Source: Micromonospora sp. NBRC 110009
Lineage (GTDB): Bacteria > Actinomycetota > Actinomycetes > Mycobacteriales > Micromonosporaceae
NCBI RefSeq assembly: GCF_030518795.1
Contig: NZ_CP130427.1
Span: 2,604,001-2,668,000, forward strand
Reading direction: 5' to 3'
Length of the DNA stretch: 64,000 nt
Under the pieces are notes generated by a model. It saw nothing but the letters and a program-made list of their open reading frames with translations, was not told the origin of the DNA and made no database searches. Numbering within the stretch: position 1 is the first letter of the stretch; every line of letters begins with the position of its first letter. A program made the position numbers and the translations under genes. Below, piece by piece: positions 33,168 to 43,708 of the stretch.

Positions 33168-35152
33168 CGCGGGTCCTCCTCGGTGGTCACCACGGCCAGC
33201 ACGGTCCCGGTCTCGACCTGTCCGCCGGCCGGCACGGGCAGCTCGGCCACCACGCCGTCGGTCGGGGCGAACACGGGGTGTTCGAGCTTCATCGCTTCCA
33301 GGGTCAGCAGCAGGTCGCCGGCGGCGACCCGCTGGCCGACCTCGACGTGCACCCGGGTCACCGCGCCGGGCAGCGGCGCGAGCAGCGACCCGGCGGCCAG
33401 CTCCGCGGTGGGCAGCGGGAACCGCGGCAGCTCGACGAGGCTCGTCGCCCCGTCCGGTCCGTCCACGAAGACCGCCGACCCCACCCGGTGTACGCGGAAC
33501 GCCCGGCGTACCCCGTCCACGTCGAGCACCACCCGATCCGGGGTGGCCTCGACCAGCGTCACGGCTGGCGACTCTCCCGCCGAGGCCGACCACTCGGCGA
33601 GCCCGCCCGTGCGATCCAGGCGGTAGCGCACCTCGATCTCCCCGTCGCCGGCACCGGCATAGCGGGTGACCTGCGGGAACGCCGGCACGTTCCGCCAGCC
33701 CGACGGGAGTCCGCCGAGGACGCCGGCCCCGGCGCGCCGGTCGGCCGCCGAGGCGAGCGCCGCCACCAGGGCGGCCTGGGGGAGCTGCTCGGCCGGCAGC
33801 AGTGGGGTGTACACCTCGGGGTGCCGGTCCAGGAAGCCGGTGTCGATCTCGACGGCGGCGAACTCCGGGCTGCGCAGGATGCGGACCAGCAGGTCGCGGT
33901 TGGTCGCCACCCCGTGCAGCTCGGCGCGGGCCAGCGCGCCGGCCAGCATCCGGGCCGCTTCGTTCCGGTCCCGCCCCCAGGCGATCACCTTCGCCAGCAT
34001 CGAGTCGTAGTGCACGCCGACCACCGAGCCGTCCACCACGCCGGAGTCGAGCCGCAGGCCGCCCGTCATGAGCCGCCCGAACTCCCGTTCCACCCCAGGG
34101 ATCGCGAAGCGGTGCAGGGTGCCGGTGGCCGGGCGGAACGCCTGGGCCGGCTCCTCGGCGCAGAGGCGCACCTCGATCGCGTACCCCCGGACCCGGTCCG
34201 GGTCGGTCGCGTTCTCCGCCCCCAGCGTCGCGCCGTCGGCGACCAGCAGTTGCAGCCGGACCAGATCCAGGCCGGTGACCGCCTCGGTGACCGGGTGCTC
34301 CACCTGGAGGCGGGTGTTCATCTCCAGGAAGTAGATCTCCCCGTCGGGTGCGAGCAGGAACTCCACCGTGCCCGCGCCGACGTAGTCGACCGCTCGGCCG
34401 GCGGCCACCGCCGCCTCGTGCAGCCGCTGCCGCACGGCGGACGGCAGGACTCCCGGCGCCTCCTCGACGATCTTCTGATGGCGGCGTTGGATCGAGCACT
34501 CGCGGACGCCGAGGGCGGCCACCGCGCCGTGCGAGTCGCCGAAGATCTGCACCTCGACGTGCCGGCCCCGCTCGACGTACCGCTCGATGAAGACCGTGCC
34601 GTCGCCGAACGCGGCGGCCGCCTCGCGGCGCGCGGAGGCGACGGCCTCGGCGAGCCCGGCGGCGTCCCGGACCACGCGCATGCCGCGCCCGCCACCGCCC
34701 GCGGCGGCCTTGACCAGCGCCGGGAAGTCGGTGACCTGATCCTCGTCGGTCCAGGTCGGGAGCATCGGCACGCCGGCGTCGGCGAGCAGCGCCTTGGCCG
34801 CCACCTTGTCGCCCATCGCGGCGATCGCCTTGGCCGGCGGGCCCACCCAGGTCAGCCCGGCGTCGGTGACCGCCGCGGCGAACTCGGCGTTCTCGGCGAG
34901 GAAGCCGTAACCCGGGTGCACCGCGTCCGCGCCCGCCTTGCGGGCCGCCGCCAGGATCAGGTCGATCCGCAGGTACGTCTCGGCCGGCGTGTTCCCAGGC
35001 AGCCGGACGGCCTGGTCGGCCTCGGCGACGAAGGGCGCGTCGGCGTCCGCGTCGGAGTGCACCGCGACCGTCTCGACGCCGAGCGCGCGGCAGGTGGCGA
35101 AGATCCGGCGGGCGATCTCGCCCCGGTTGGCCACGAGCAGTCTCTGGATCAT
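33164..35152 (-). CDS. Acyl-CoA carboxylase alpha subunit (biotin carboxylase + BCCP)
   Basis: The 662-residue subunit starts with the biotin-carboxylase N-terminus RLLVANRGEIARRIFATC. It carries the ATP-grasp Gly-rich loop (AAAGGGGRGMRVV, about 140-152), the catalytic EMNTRLQVEHPVTE, and a C-terminal biotinyl domain with LEAMKLEHP, in which Lys carries biotin. The length and BT-like linker fit methylcrotonyl/geranyl/propionyl-type carboxylases. It partners the carboxyltransferase at 35160-36761. The operon lacks an enoyl-CoA hydratase, so substrate assignment (3-methylcrotonyl-CoA versus geranyl- or other branched acyl-CoA) is open. Confidence 0.92.
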   Translation of the reverse strand: MIQRLLVANRGEIARRIFATCRALGVETVAVHSDADADAPFVAEADQAVRLPGNTPAETYLRIDLILAAARKAGADAVHPGYGFLAENAEFAAAVTDAGLTWVGPPAKAIAAMGDKVAAKALLADAGVPMLPTWTDEDQVTDFPALVKAAAGGGGRGMRVVRDAAGLAEAVASARREAAAAFGDGTVFIERYVERGRHVEVQIFGDSHGAVAALGVRECSIQRRHQKIVEEAPGVLPSAVRQRLHEAAVAAGRAVDYVGAGTVEFLLAPDGEIYFLEMNTRLQVEHPVTEAVTGLDLVRLQLLVADGATLGAENATDPDRVRGYAIEVRLCAEEPAQAFRPATGTLHRFAIPGVEREFGRLMTGGLRLDSGVVDGSVVGVHYDSMLAKVIAWGRDRNEAARMLAGALARAELHGVATNRDLLVRILRSPEFAAVEIDTGFLDRHPEVYTPLLPAEQLPQAALVAALASAADRRAGAGVLGGLPSGWRNVPAFPQVTRYAGAGDGEIEVRYRLDRTGGLAEWSASAGESPAVTLVEATPDRVVLDVDGVRRAFRVHRVGSAVFVDGPDGATSLVELPRFPLPTAELAAGSLLAPLPGAVTRVHVEVGQRVAAGDLLLTLEAMKLEHPVFAPTDGVVAELPVPAGGQVETGTVLAVVTTEEDPR

Positions 35153-35159
35153 CTCCGCC

Positions 35160-36757
<1,598 letters not shown>

Positions 36758-36761
<4 letters not shown>

Positions 36762-37897
36762 AGGCCCATGCCCTTCGCGATGATCTCGTTCATGATCTCG
36801 GTGGCGCCGCCGCCGATGCCGAGGATCCGGGCGTCCCGGTAGTGCCGTTCCACCTCGGCGTCGCGCAGGTAGCCGAAGCCGCCGTGCAGTTGCAGCGCCG
36901 CGTCGACGACGAAGTCGCAGGCGGCCACCGCCACGTTCTTCGCCATCGCCACCTCGCTGACCACCGGCTCGCCCGCGGCCACCCGGGCGGCCACCTCGTG
37001 CACGTACGCCCGGGCCGCCTCGGCGCGGGTGTGCATCTCGGCCAGCCGGTGCCGGACCAACTGCCGGCTGGCCAGCGGGCGGCCGAAGGTGGACCGGTCC
37101 CGGCACCAGCGGGTGGCCAGCTCCACGCAGCGCTGCGCGGTCGCGTACGCCTGGGTGGCCAGCGACAGCCGCTCGGTGGCGAACTGCTGCATGATCGCCA
37201 GGAAGCCGGTCTCCTCCAGGCCGATCCGGTTCGCCACCGGCACCTGGACGTCCACGAAGGACAGCTCGGCGGTGTCCGAGCAGTGCCAGCCGAGCTTCTC
37301 CAGCCGCCGGCCCACGGTGAAGCCGGGCGTGCCCTTCTCGATCACCAGCAGGGAGAGCGTCCCGCTGCCGGGGAAGTCGGTGCAGACGGCCGTGGTCACG
37401 AAGTCGGCCCGGACGCCGCTGGTGATGTAGGTCTTCGAGCCGTTCACCACGTAGTGGTCGCCGTGCCGGCGGGCACAGGTGCGGATACCCGCCACGTCGG
37501 AGCCGCCGTCCGGCTCGGTGATCGCGAGCGCGCCGATCGTCGTGCCGGCGAGCGTGGGCCGGACGTAGCGGTCGATCAGGCCGTCGTCGCCGGAGGCGAC
37601 CATGTGGGGGAGGGCGATGCCGTGGGTGAACAGGGCCGCGATCAGCCCGGACGAGCCACCCGAGCGGATGATCTCCTCGGTGACCACGATCGAGTCGAGC
37701 AGGTCGCCGCCGCTGCCGCCGGCCGACTCGGGGAAGCCGATGCCGAGCAGCCCGATCTTCGCGGCGGTCTCGTGCAGCGACCGGGGCACCTCACCGGCCC
37801 GCTCCCAGTCGGCCAGGTGCGGCAGCACCTCCCTGGTCACGAAGGCCCGGGTCAGTTCCCGCAGCTGTCGGCGTTCAGGGGTGTCCACGATGGTCAT
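36758..37897 (-). CDS. Acyl-CoA dehydrogenase
   Basis: The 379-residue protein has ALAITEPDGGSDVAGIRTCA (about 118-137) and the acyl-CoA dehydrogenase C-terminal motif ALQLHGGFGYLRDAEVERHY followed by RDARILGIGGGATEIMNEII. It lies directly upstream of the carboxyltransferase, where isovaleryl-CoA (LiuA) or citronellyl-CoA (AtuD) dehydrogenase is found in characterised operons. The likely catalytic base region is in IGGGATEIM. It overlaps both neighbours by 4 nt. Confidence 0.9.
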
Positions 37898-39567
37898 GCG
37901 TCCTCCCGGGACGGCAGGTCGACCACCCGGGCCCGGAGCAGCTCGCCGAGCGCCTTGGCCTGCGGGTCGAACCGGGTGGAGGCGGACACCCCCTGACCGA
38001 GCAGCCCTCGGATGACGAAGTTGACGGCGCGCAGGTTCGGCAGCTCGTACCGCTCGACGGTCAGCGGGGCGGTCTCCGGCAGCAGCTCGGCCAGCCGGTC
38101 CACGGTGAGCCAGCCCCGCAGCCAGGCCCAGGTCGCGTCGGTGCGGGCCCAGACGCCGAGGTTGGCGTCGCCGCCCTTGTCGCCCGACCGCGCCCCGACC
38201 ACCTCCCCCAACGGTCCGCGCCGGGTCGGATGCAAGGAGGGGCCCCCGGTTAACGCCTCGTGTTGTACAGGGGGCCCCTGCAAACGCGCGGTGGGCGGGG
38301 GTGGAATCCTGACCCGCTCGCCGGAGGGCAGCACGGCGACGTGCGCGACCGCGTCCTGCGGGACCGTGTCGGCGGTGAAGATCCCGTACGGGGTGGCGTC
38401 GCCGGGCAGGGTGGTCAGCGTGCAGCCCGGGTAGGAGGCGAGCGCCAGCTCCACCGCGGCCGCCGAGAAGGCCCGCCCGGCCCGCGCCCGGTCACCGTCG
38501 CGCAGGTGTACGTGCAGCAGCGCGCTCGCCGCCTCCGTGTCGGCGGCGTCCGGGTGGTCGGTCCGGGCCAGGGTGAACTCCAGCCCCTCCTTGCCGACCG
38601 CCTCCTCGAGCTGGCCCCGGACCAGGGCCGCCTTGGCCGGGATGTCCAGCCCGCAGAGCACGAACGTCATGGAGTTGCGGAAGCCGCCGAGGTTGTTGAC
38701 GCCCACCTTGAGCGTCTCCGGCGGCGGGGTGCCCCGGACGCCGGTGACCCGGACCCGGTCCGGCCCGTCCTGGGTCAGTTTCACCGTGTCCAGCCGGGTC
38801 ACCACGTCCGGCCCCAGGTACGCCGGGCCGCCCACCTCGTACAGCAGCTGGGCGGTGACCGTCTCGACGGTGACGGCGCCGCCGGTGCCGGGGTGCTTGG
38901 TGAGCACGGACGAGCCGTCCGGGTGGATCTCGGCGATCGGGAAGCCGGGGTGGTGACCGCCGTCCGGCAGCTCGGTGAAGAAGCTGAAGTTGCCGCCGGT
39001 GACCTGCGCGCCGCACTCGATCAGGTGGCCGGCCACGGTGGCCCCGGCCAGCGCGTCGAGGTCGTCGCGGCCCCAGCCGAAGCGGGCGATGGCCGGGCCG
39101 ACCGCCAGCGAGGCGTCGGTGACCCGACCGGTGACCACCACGTCCGCCCCGGCGTCCAGGCAGGCGGCGATCCCGAACGCCCCCAGGTACGCGTTCGCGG
39201 TGAGCGCGTCCGGCCGGTCGAGGGCGTCGCCCTCGACGTACCCGATCCGGGCCGAGAGGCCGAGCCGGTCGGCGAGCGCGCCGATCGCGGCGGCCAGCCC
39301 GGCCGGGTTGAGGCCACCGGCGTTGGTGACCAGCCTGACCCCGCGGTCGAGGGCGGTGCCGAGGCACCCCTCCAGTTGCCCGAGGAAGGTCTTCGCGTAC
39401 CCGAGGGAGGGGTCGCGCATCCGGTCCCGGCCGAGGATGAGCATGGTCAGTTCGGCCAGGTAGTCGCCGGTCAGCACGTCCAGTTCGCCGCCGTCGAGCA
39501 TCTCCCGCCAGGCGGAGCGGCGGTCGCCGTAGAAGCCGGAGGCGTTGCCGACCCGCAGCACGCTCAT
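37894..39567 (-). CDS. AtuA-like DUF1446 protein
   Basis: The 557-residue protein has the DUF1446 core. It starts VLRVGNASGFYGDRRSAWRE, then has LVTNAGGLNPAGLA, DVVVTGRVTDASL and HLIECGAQVTGGNF, followed by a C-terminal AtuA-like domain with GARSGDKGGDANLGVW (about 450-465). AtuA is needed for acyclic terpene use in Pseudomonas but its reaction is not established. Its place in a dehydrogenase/carboxylase operon supports branched-chain acyl-CoA catabolism. Between the two domains the coding sequence is formed by a repeat element at 38231-38284. Confidence 0.88.
   Translation of the reverse strand: MSVLRVGNASGFYGDRRSAWREMLDGGELDVLTGDYLAELTMLILGRDRMRDPSLGYAKTFLGQLEGCLGTALDRGVRLVTNAGGLNPAGLAAAIGALADRLGLSARIGYVEGDALDRPDALTANAYLGAFGIAACLDAGADVVVTGRVTDASLAVGPAIARFGWGRDDLDALAGATVAGHLIECGAQVTGGNFSFFTELPDGGHHPGFPIAEIHPDGSSVLTKHPGTGGAVTVETVTAQLLYEVGGPAYLGPDVVTRLDTVKLTQDGPDRVRVTGVRGTPPPETLKVGVNNLGGFRNSMTFVLCGLDIPAKAALVRGQLEEAVGKEGLEFTLARTDHPDAADTEAASALLHVHLRDGDRARAGRAFSAAAVELALASYPGCTLTTLPGDATPYGIFTADTVPQDAVAHVAVLPSGERVRIPPPPTARLQGPPVQHEALTGGPSLHPTRRGPLGEVVGARSGDKGGDANLGVWARTDATWAWLRGWLTVDRLAELLPETAPLTVERYELPNLRAVNFVIRGLLGQGVSASTRFDPQAKALGELLRARVVDLPSREDA
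38231..38284. repeat. Hairpin repeat element inside the AtuA-like gene
   Basis: Nine-bp arms (38239-38247 and 38270-38278, GGGGCCCCC type) flank a centre containing GTTAACGCCTCG. I recall GTTAACGCCTC-centred GGGGCCCC hairpins as dispersed intergenic repeats in Micromonosporaceae. Here one is translated in frame as an interdomain linker. Confidence 0.6.
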
Positions 39568-40364
39568 GTCGCCGCCTCGCTCCGCGCGGCGGCTGGCTCC
39601 CGTCCCCCGCCGGGCGGCCCGGCGAACGCCTGCGCCACGTCCAGCCACTCGTCGGCGACCGGCCCGGTGGCGATCAGGGCCAGGTCGGCGCGGTGCCGGC
39701 GCTGGGTCACCAGCAGGCAGAAGTCCAGCGCCGGCCCGGTGACCCGGTCCGCCGCGCCCGCTGGCCCGAAGGTCCAGGTGTCGCCGTCCGGCCCCGCGAC
39801 CTCCACCCGGACCGGCTCCGTCGGCACGGCCCGGCCGTGGGCGGCGAAGCTGTGCCCGAGGGTACGGAAGCCCAGGTGCGCGACGTGCCGCAGCCGCCCG
39901 GTCGGGGTACGCCGGACGCCGAGCGCGTCGGCCACGTCCTCGCCGTGCGCCCAGGTCTCCATGAGCCGGGCGGTGACCATCGAGGCGGGCGACATGCCGG
40001 TGCCGTACCAGGGCAGCTTCTCGCCGGCCGGGGCGGCGGCGAGGGCCGCCGCGAGCGCCGAGCGGCCGGCCCGCCAGCGGGCCAGCAGCGCGGCGGGCGG
40101 GGCCAGGAACGACTCCGCGCCGTCGTCGACCAGCCGGGACGGGTCCGGCGTGGCGGTGACCGAGGCGTAGAACGCCTCTGCGTCGGTCGCGGCGAGCTGC
40201 GCCACGTGGTCGGTCCAGGCCAGGTGGGCGATCTGGTAGGCGATCGTCCAGCCCGGGGCCGGTGTCGGCCGGTTCCATCCGGCCGGCGGCAGCGGCGCGA
40301 CGAGGGCGTCGAGCTGCTCGGACTCGGCGGCCAGATCCGCGAGCAGGGCTGTCAGGTCCACCAT
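39564..40364 (-). CDS. TIGR03084-type DinB/mycothiol-dependent-isomerase-like protein
   Basis: The 266-residue protein is a four-helix DinB-fold member. It shows WTIAYQIAHLAWTDHVAQL near residues 39-57 (His in helix 2) and METWAHGEDVADALG (about 135-149), the two His metal-site motifs of the maleylpyruvate-isomerase N-terminal domain family. A small C-terminal domain with VAGPDGDTWTFGP (SCP2-like) follows. It likely binds a divalent metal and perhaps uses mycothiol. Its gene overlaps the AtuA-like gene by 4 nt and follows tetR by 19 nt. Confidence 0.82.
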   Translation of the reverse strand: MVDLTALLADLAAESEQLDALVAPLPPAGWNRPTPAPGWTIAYQIAHLAWTDHVAQLAATDAEAFYASVTATPDPSRLVDDGAESFLAPPAALLARWRAGRSALAAALAAAPAGEKLPWYGTGMSPASMVTARLMETWAHGEDVADALGVRRTPTGRLRHVAHLGFRTLGHSFAAHGRAVPTEPVRVEVAGPDGDTWTFGPAGAADRVTGPALDFCLLVTQRRHRADLALIATGPVADEWLDVAQAFAGPPGGGREPAAARSEAAT

Positions 40365-40383
40365 GGTGCCTCCGGTCAGGGGG

Positions 40384-41025
40384 TCAGTGCCGCTCGCTCC
40401 CGGGCGCCGGTGGGCCGTCGTCGGGGGCGAGCAGGGCGGCGAGCTGGCGCTTCCAGGTGTGCAGCAGGGCGGTGCGGCGGGCCGAGTCGTCGCTGAGCAG
40501 GTTGGCCACGCCGAGGCCGCGGAGCAGGTCGAGGGTGGCCTGCACGGCCTCCCGGACGCCGGGCCGGCGCTCGTCCACGCCGAGCAGCGCGACGGTCAGC
40601 CGGTGCATCTCGCGGCCGACCCGGGCCTCCAGTGGCACCAGGGCGCCGCGCAGCTCGGGGTCGGTGCGGGCGGCCACCCACAGCTCCAGCGCGGCGACGA
40701 AGAGCGGCCCGGTGAAGGCGGCGGCGAGCAGGTCGACCACCCGGTCGAGGCGCTGCGGGCCGGCCGGCAGCGCCTCGGCCTCGGTGCGCAGCTCCTCCGC
40801 CCGGCGCTCGGTGAGGTGGGTGACGGCGGCGGTGACCAGGGCGGCCTTGGTCGGGTAGTGGTGCAGCTGGGCGCCCCGGGAGACGCCGGCCCGGGCCGCC
40901 ACGACGGTGGTGGTGGTGCCGGACCAGCCGTGCTCGACCAGGCATTCGACGGTCGCCTCCAGCAGCCGGGCCTGGGTGGCGCGGCTGCGCTCCTGTTGCG
41001 GGACGCGGGTCGATGCGGCGGGCAC
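40384..41025 (-). CDS. TetR-family regulator of the acyl-CoA operon
   Basis: The 213-residue protein has an N-terminal HTH: RATQARLLEATVECLVEHG, then TTTTVVAARAGVSRGAQLHH in which AGVSRGAQLHHY is the recognition helix. The C-terminal helical ligand domain is about 150 residues. It is the first gene of the operon 41025 to 32004 and divergent from the permease gene, so it probably represses both directions until an acyl-CoA binds (inference from similar systems). GTG 41025 gives the usual N-terminus; a promoter-like TTGACT with a 17-nt spacer lies upstream. Confidence 0.85.
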   Translation of the reverse strand: MPAASTRVPQQERSRATQARLLEATVECLVEHGWSGTTTTVVAARAGVSRGAQLHHYPTKAALVTAAVTHLTERRAEELRTEAEALPAGPQRLDRVVDLLAAAFTGPLFVAALELWVAARTDPELRGALVPLEARVGREMHRLTVALLGVDERRPGVREAVQATLDLLRGLGVANLLSDDSARRTALLHTWKRQLAALLAPDDGPPAPGSERH

Positions 41026-41053
41026 GGGGTCAGCCTGCCGCCCACGAAACAAA

Positions 41054-41065
41054 CAGTCAAGACTG
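41054..41065. promoter_or_regulatory. Candidate TetR operator overlapping the tetR -35
   Basis: CAGTCAAGACTG is a 5-2-5 palindrome in the tetR-permease intergenic region. On the minus strand it contains TTGACT, placed 17 nt from CAGGCT near the tetR start, so occupancy would block tetR transcription. Confidence 0.45.
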
Positions 41066-41196
41066 ACTTTTTTGGGCCCCGTGCAGCACCTGGACCATGG
41101 CCGCTTTGTCGATGTTTTCGGTCCAGGTACGTGGATCTTCCTGTCCGCGGCCCGCTGGACTAACGTGCGGCCTCACCAACATCAAGGAGGCGCGCC

Positions 41197-42630
41197 ATGA
41201 CCCGACCTCCCGACTCCCCCGCCGCGCAGGTGGAGCGGTTCGGTTACCGCCAGGAACTGAGCCGCTCGCTCAGCTTCACGGATCTGCTCATCTACGGACT
41301 GATCTTCATGGTGCCGATCGCGCCTTTCGGCATCTTCGGCAGCGTGTACGCCGGCTCCGGCGGCATGGTCGCCCTGGCCTACCTCATCGGCATGGTGGCG
41401 ATGATGTTCACCGCCCTGTCGTACGCGCAGATGGTCCGGGCCTTCCCGATGGCCGGCTCGGTCTACAGCTACACGGGACGCGGCATCGCGCCGCCCGTCG
41501 GCTTCCTCGCCGGCTGGGTGATCCTGCTCGACTACGTCCTCGTGCCCGGCCTGCTCTACCTCGTGGCCAGCGTGGCCATGCACTCCCTGGTGCACAGCGT
41601 GCCGGTGTGGGCGTGGCTGGTGGCCTTCGTCGTGCTCAACACGATCGTCAACTACCTCGGCATCCAGATGACCGCCCGGGTGAACCGGGTGATGCTTGCC
41701 GCCGAGCTGGTCATCCTGGCGATCTTCCTGGTCGTCGGGGTGGTCGCGCTCGCCGAGGGCAAGGGCCACGGCTTCTCGTGGCGGCCGCTGTTCGACGCCG
41801 ACACCTTCTCCTGGCCGCTGGTGTTCGGCGCGGTGTCGATCGCCGTCCTGTCCTTCCTCGGCTTCGACGGAATCTCCATGCTGGCCGAGGAGAGCCGCGA
41901 GGAGGCCCGCCAGATCGGGCGGGCGATGGTCGGCGCGCTGCTGCTGGCCGGCGCCCTGTTCGTCGTGCAGACGTGGGTCGCGGCCCTGCTGGTGCCGGAC
42001 GCGCCCGCCCTGCTCGACAACGGCGACCCGGAGGGCGCGGCCTTCTACGACGCCGCACGGGTGGCCGGCGGTGGCTGGCTGGCCGGGCTCACCGCCCTGG
42101 CCACCGCGATCGCCTGGGGCTTCGCCAACTCGCTGGTGGCCCAGGCCGCCACGTCGCGGCTGCTCTATGCGATGGCCCGCGACCGCCAGATGCCGCGCTT
42201 CCTCGCCCGGATCAACCCGAAGCACAAGGTGCCGGCCAACGCCACCCTGCTGGTCGCCGGCATCTCCCTCGCGCTCGGCCTCTACATGGCCAGCCGGGAC
42301 GACGGGATTTCCCTGCTGTCCACACTGGTCAACTTCGGGGCGATGACGGCGTTCCTGGCGCTGCACGTCTCGGTCGTGACGCACTACGTCGTCCGCAACG
42401 GCAGCCGGGACTGGTTGCGGCACCTCGTCGTACCGGTGATCGGGTTCCTGATCCTGCTCTACGTGGTGATCAACGCGAAGGTCGCCGCCCAGGTGCTCGG
42501 CTTCATCTGGTTGGGCATCGGCGTGGTCATCCTGCTGACCTTCTACGCGACCGGCCGGCGCCCCGAGCTCGCCGCTCTCGCCGAGGCCGCGCCCGAACCG
42601 ACCGACGAGCCCGTCAAGGAGCCGCAGTGA
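41197..42630 (+). CDS. APC-superfamily amino-acid/amine permease
   Basis: The 477-residue membrane protein has about twelve hydrophobic segments. The APC signature region near helix 1 is IYGLIFMVPIAPFGIFG, followed by FPMAGSVYSYTGRGI. A FLGFDGISMLAEESREEAR region (helix 6 and the following loop) and AMARDRQMPRFLARINPKH are also typical. It imports an amino acid, amine or amide with protons. Its stop overlaps the acetamidase start (GTGA), so an amide or its product is the probable cargo. The ribosome-binding site AGGAGG lies before ATG 41197. Confidence 0.88.
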   Translation: MTRPPDSPAAQVERFGYRQELSRSLSFTDLLIYGLIFMVPIAPFGIFGSVYAGSGGMVALAYLIGMVAMMFTALSYAQMVRAFPMAGSVYSYTGRGIAPPVGFLAGWVILLDYVLVPGLLYLVASVAMHSLVHSVPVWAWLVAFVVLNTIVNYLGIQMTARVNRVMLAAELVILAIFLVVGVVALAEGKGHGFSWRPLFDADTFSWPLVFGAVSIAVLSFLGFDGISMLAEESREEARQIGRAMVGALLLAGALFVVQTWVAALLVPDAPALLDNGDPEGAAFYDAARVAGGGWLAGLTALATAIAWGFANSLVAQAATSRLLYAMARDRQMPRFLARINPKHKVPANATLLVAGISLALGLYMASRDDGISLLSTLVNFGAMTAFLALHVSVVTHYVVRNGSRDWLRHLVVPVIGFLILLYVVINAKVAAQVLGFIWLGIGVVILLTFYATGRRPELAALAEAAPEPTDEPVKEPQ

Positions 42631-43640
42631 CCGAGGTGGTGAAGTACCGGCCGGAGCCGGACGAGCTCTCCTACACCTTCGGCGGGCGCGAGGCGGTGCT
42701 CCGGGTACGCCCGGGCACCATCCTCGAGCTGTACACCGAGGACTGTTTCGGCGGGCGGGTCCGCGGCGTCGACGACCTGCCCTCGCAGGTGTGCGAGTTC
42801 CCGTACCTCAACCCGGTGACCGGGCCGATCCACGTCGAGGGCGCCGAGCCGGGGGACACCCTCGCCGTCCATTTCATCGCCATCGAGCCGGCCCGGGACT
42901 CGGCGGTGTCCAGCACCTTCCCCCACTTCGGCGCGCTCACCAGCACGCACACGACCGCGACCCTGCAGCCCCCGCTCGACGAGGTGGTGTGGCGGTACGA
43001 CATCGACGTCGCCGCCGGCACGGCGACGTACCGGGCACGGCGCGGCGACTACACTGTGGAGCTGCCGTTGGATCCGATGCACGGCACGGCGGGGGTGGCG
43101 CCGGGCGCCTTCGAGGCGCGGATGACCATCACCCCCGACGCGCACGGCGGCAACATGGACAGCCCGGAACTGCGCGCGGGGGTCACCGCGTACTTCGGCG
43201 TGAACGTGTCGGGCGCGCTGTTCGGCCTGGGCGACGGGCACTGCCGGCAGGGGCACGGCGAGGTCTGCGGCACCGGCCTCGAAGCGGCCATGAACACCAC
43301 GGTCGTGGTGGACGTCATCAAGGGTGCGGGTACCCCGTGGCCGCGGCTGGAGTCCGACGACGCCCTGATGTCCACCGGCTCGGCCCGCCCGCTCGAGGAC
43401 GCCTACCGGATCAGCCAGCACGACCTGGTGACCTGGACCGCGGAGCTGCTCGGTCTGGACCAGCTGGACGCGTACCAGCTGATCAGCCAGGCCGGTGAGG
43501 CCCCGGTCGGCAACGTGTGCGACCCGAACTACACGATGCTGGCGAAGGTGGACAAGCGCTACCTGGGGGGCATGAGCGGGTACGACGGGGTGCACGCCCG
43601 GCTCCGCGAGACGGCCCACGACTACCTGACCCACCGCTGA
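42627..43640 (+). CDS. Acetamidase/formamidase family amidohydrolase
   Basis: The 337-residue FmdA/AmdA-type enzyme hydrolyses short amides to ammonia and the acid. Conserved segments are LRVRPGTILELYTEDCFGG, VTGPIHVEGAEPGDTLAVHF, GVAPGAFEARMTITPDAHGG (with substrate-site Asp/His), FGLGDGHCRQGHGEVCGTG and QAGEAPVGNVCDPNY. All the metal/catalytic motifs I know from this family are present. Coupled to the permease, it forms a nitrogen-scavenging unit. Confidence 0.9.
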   Translation: MTEVVKYRPEPDELSYTFGGREAVLRVRPGTILELYTEDCFGGRVRGVDDLPSQVCEFPYLNPVTGPIHVEGAEPGDTLAVHFIAIEPARDSAVSSTFPHFGALTSTHTTATLQPPLDEVVWRYDIDVAAGTATYRARRGDYTVELPLDPMHGTAGVAPGAFEARMTITPDAHGGNMDSPELRAGVTAYFGVNVSGALFGLGDGHCRQGHGEVCGTGLEAAMNTTVVVDVIKGAGTPWPRLESDDALMSTGSARPLEDAYRISQHDLVTWTAELLGLDQLDAYQLISQAGEAPVGNVCDPNYTMLAKVDKRYLGGMSGYDGVHARLRETAHDYLTHR

Positions 43641-43646
43641 GCCGCC

Positions 43647-43678
43647 GCGGGACCGGCCGGGTGCCCGGCCGGTCCCGC
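43647..43678. terminator. Bidirectional hairpin terminator
   Basis: A near-perfect 15-bp stem (43647-43661 with 43664-43678) lies just after the acetamidase stop and before the end of the convergent phosphoesterase gene. Confidence 0.85.
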
Positions 43679-43708
43679 CGCACGCGGCGGTCGTTCGCGG
43701 CCGATCCG

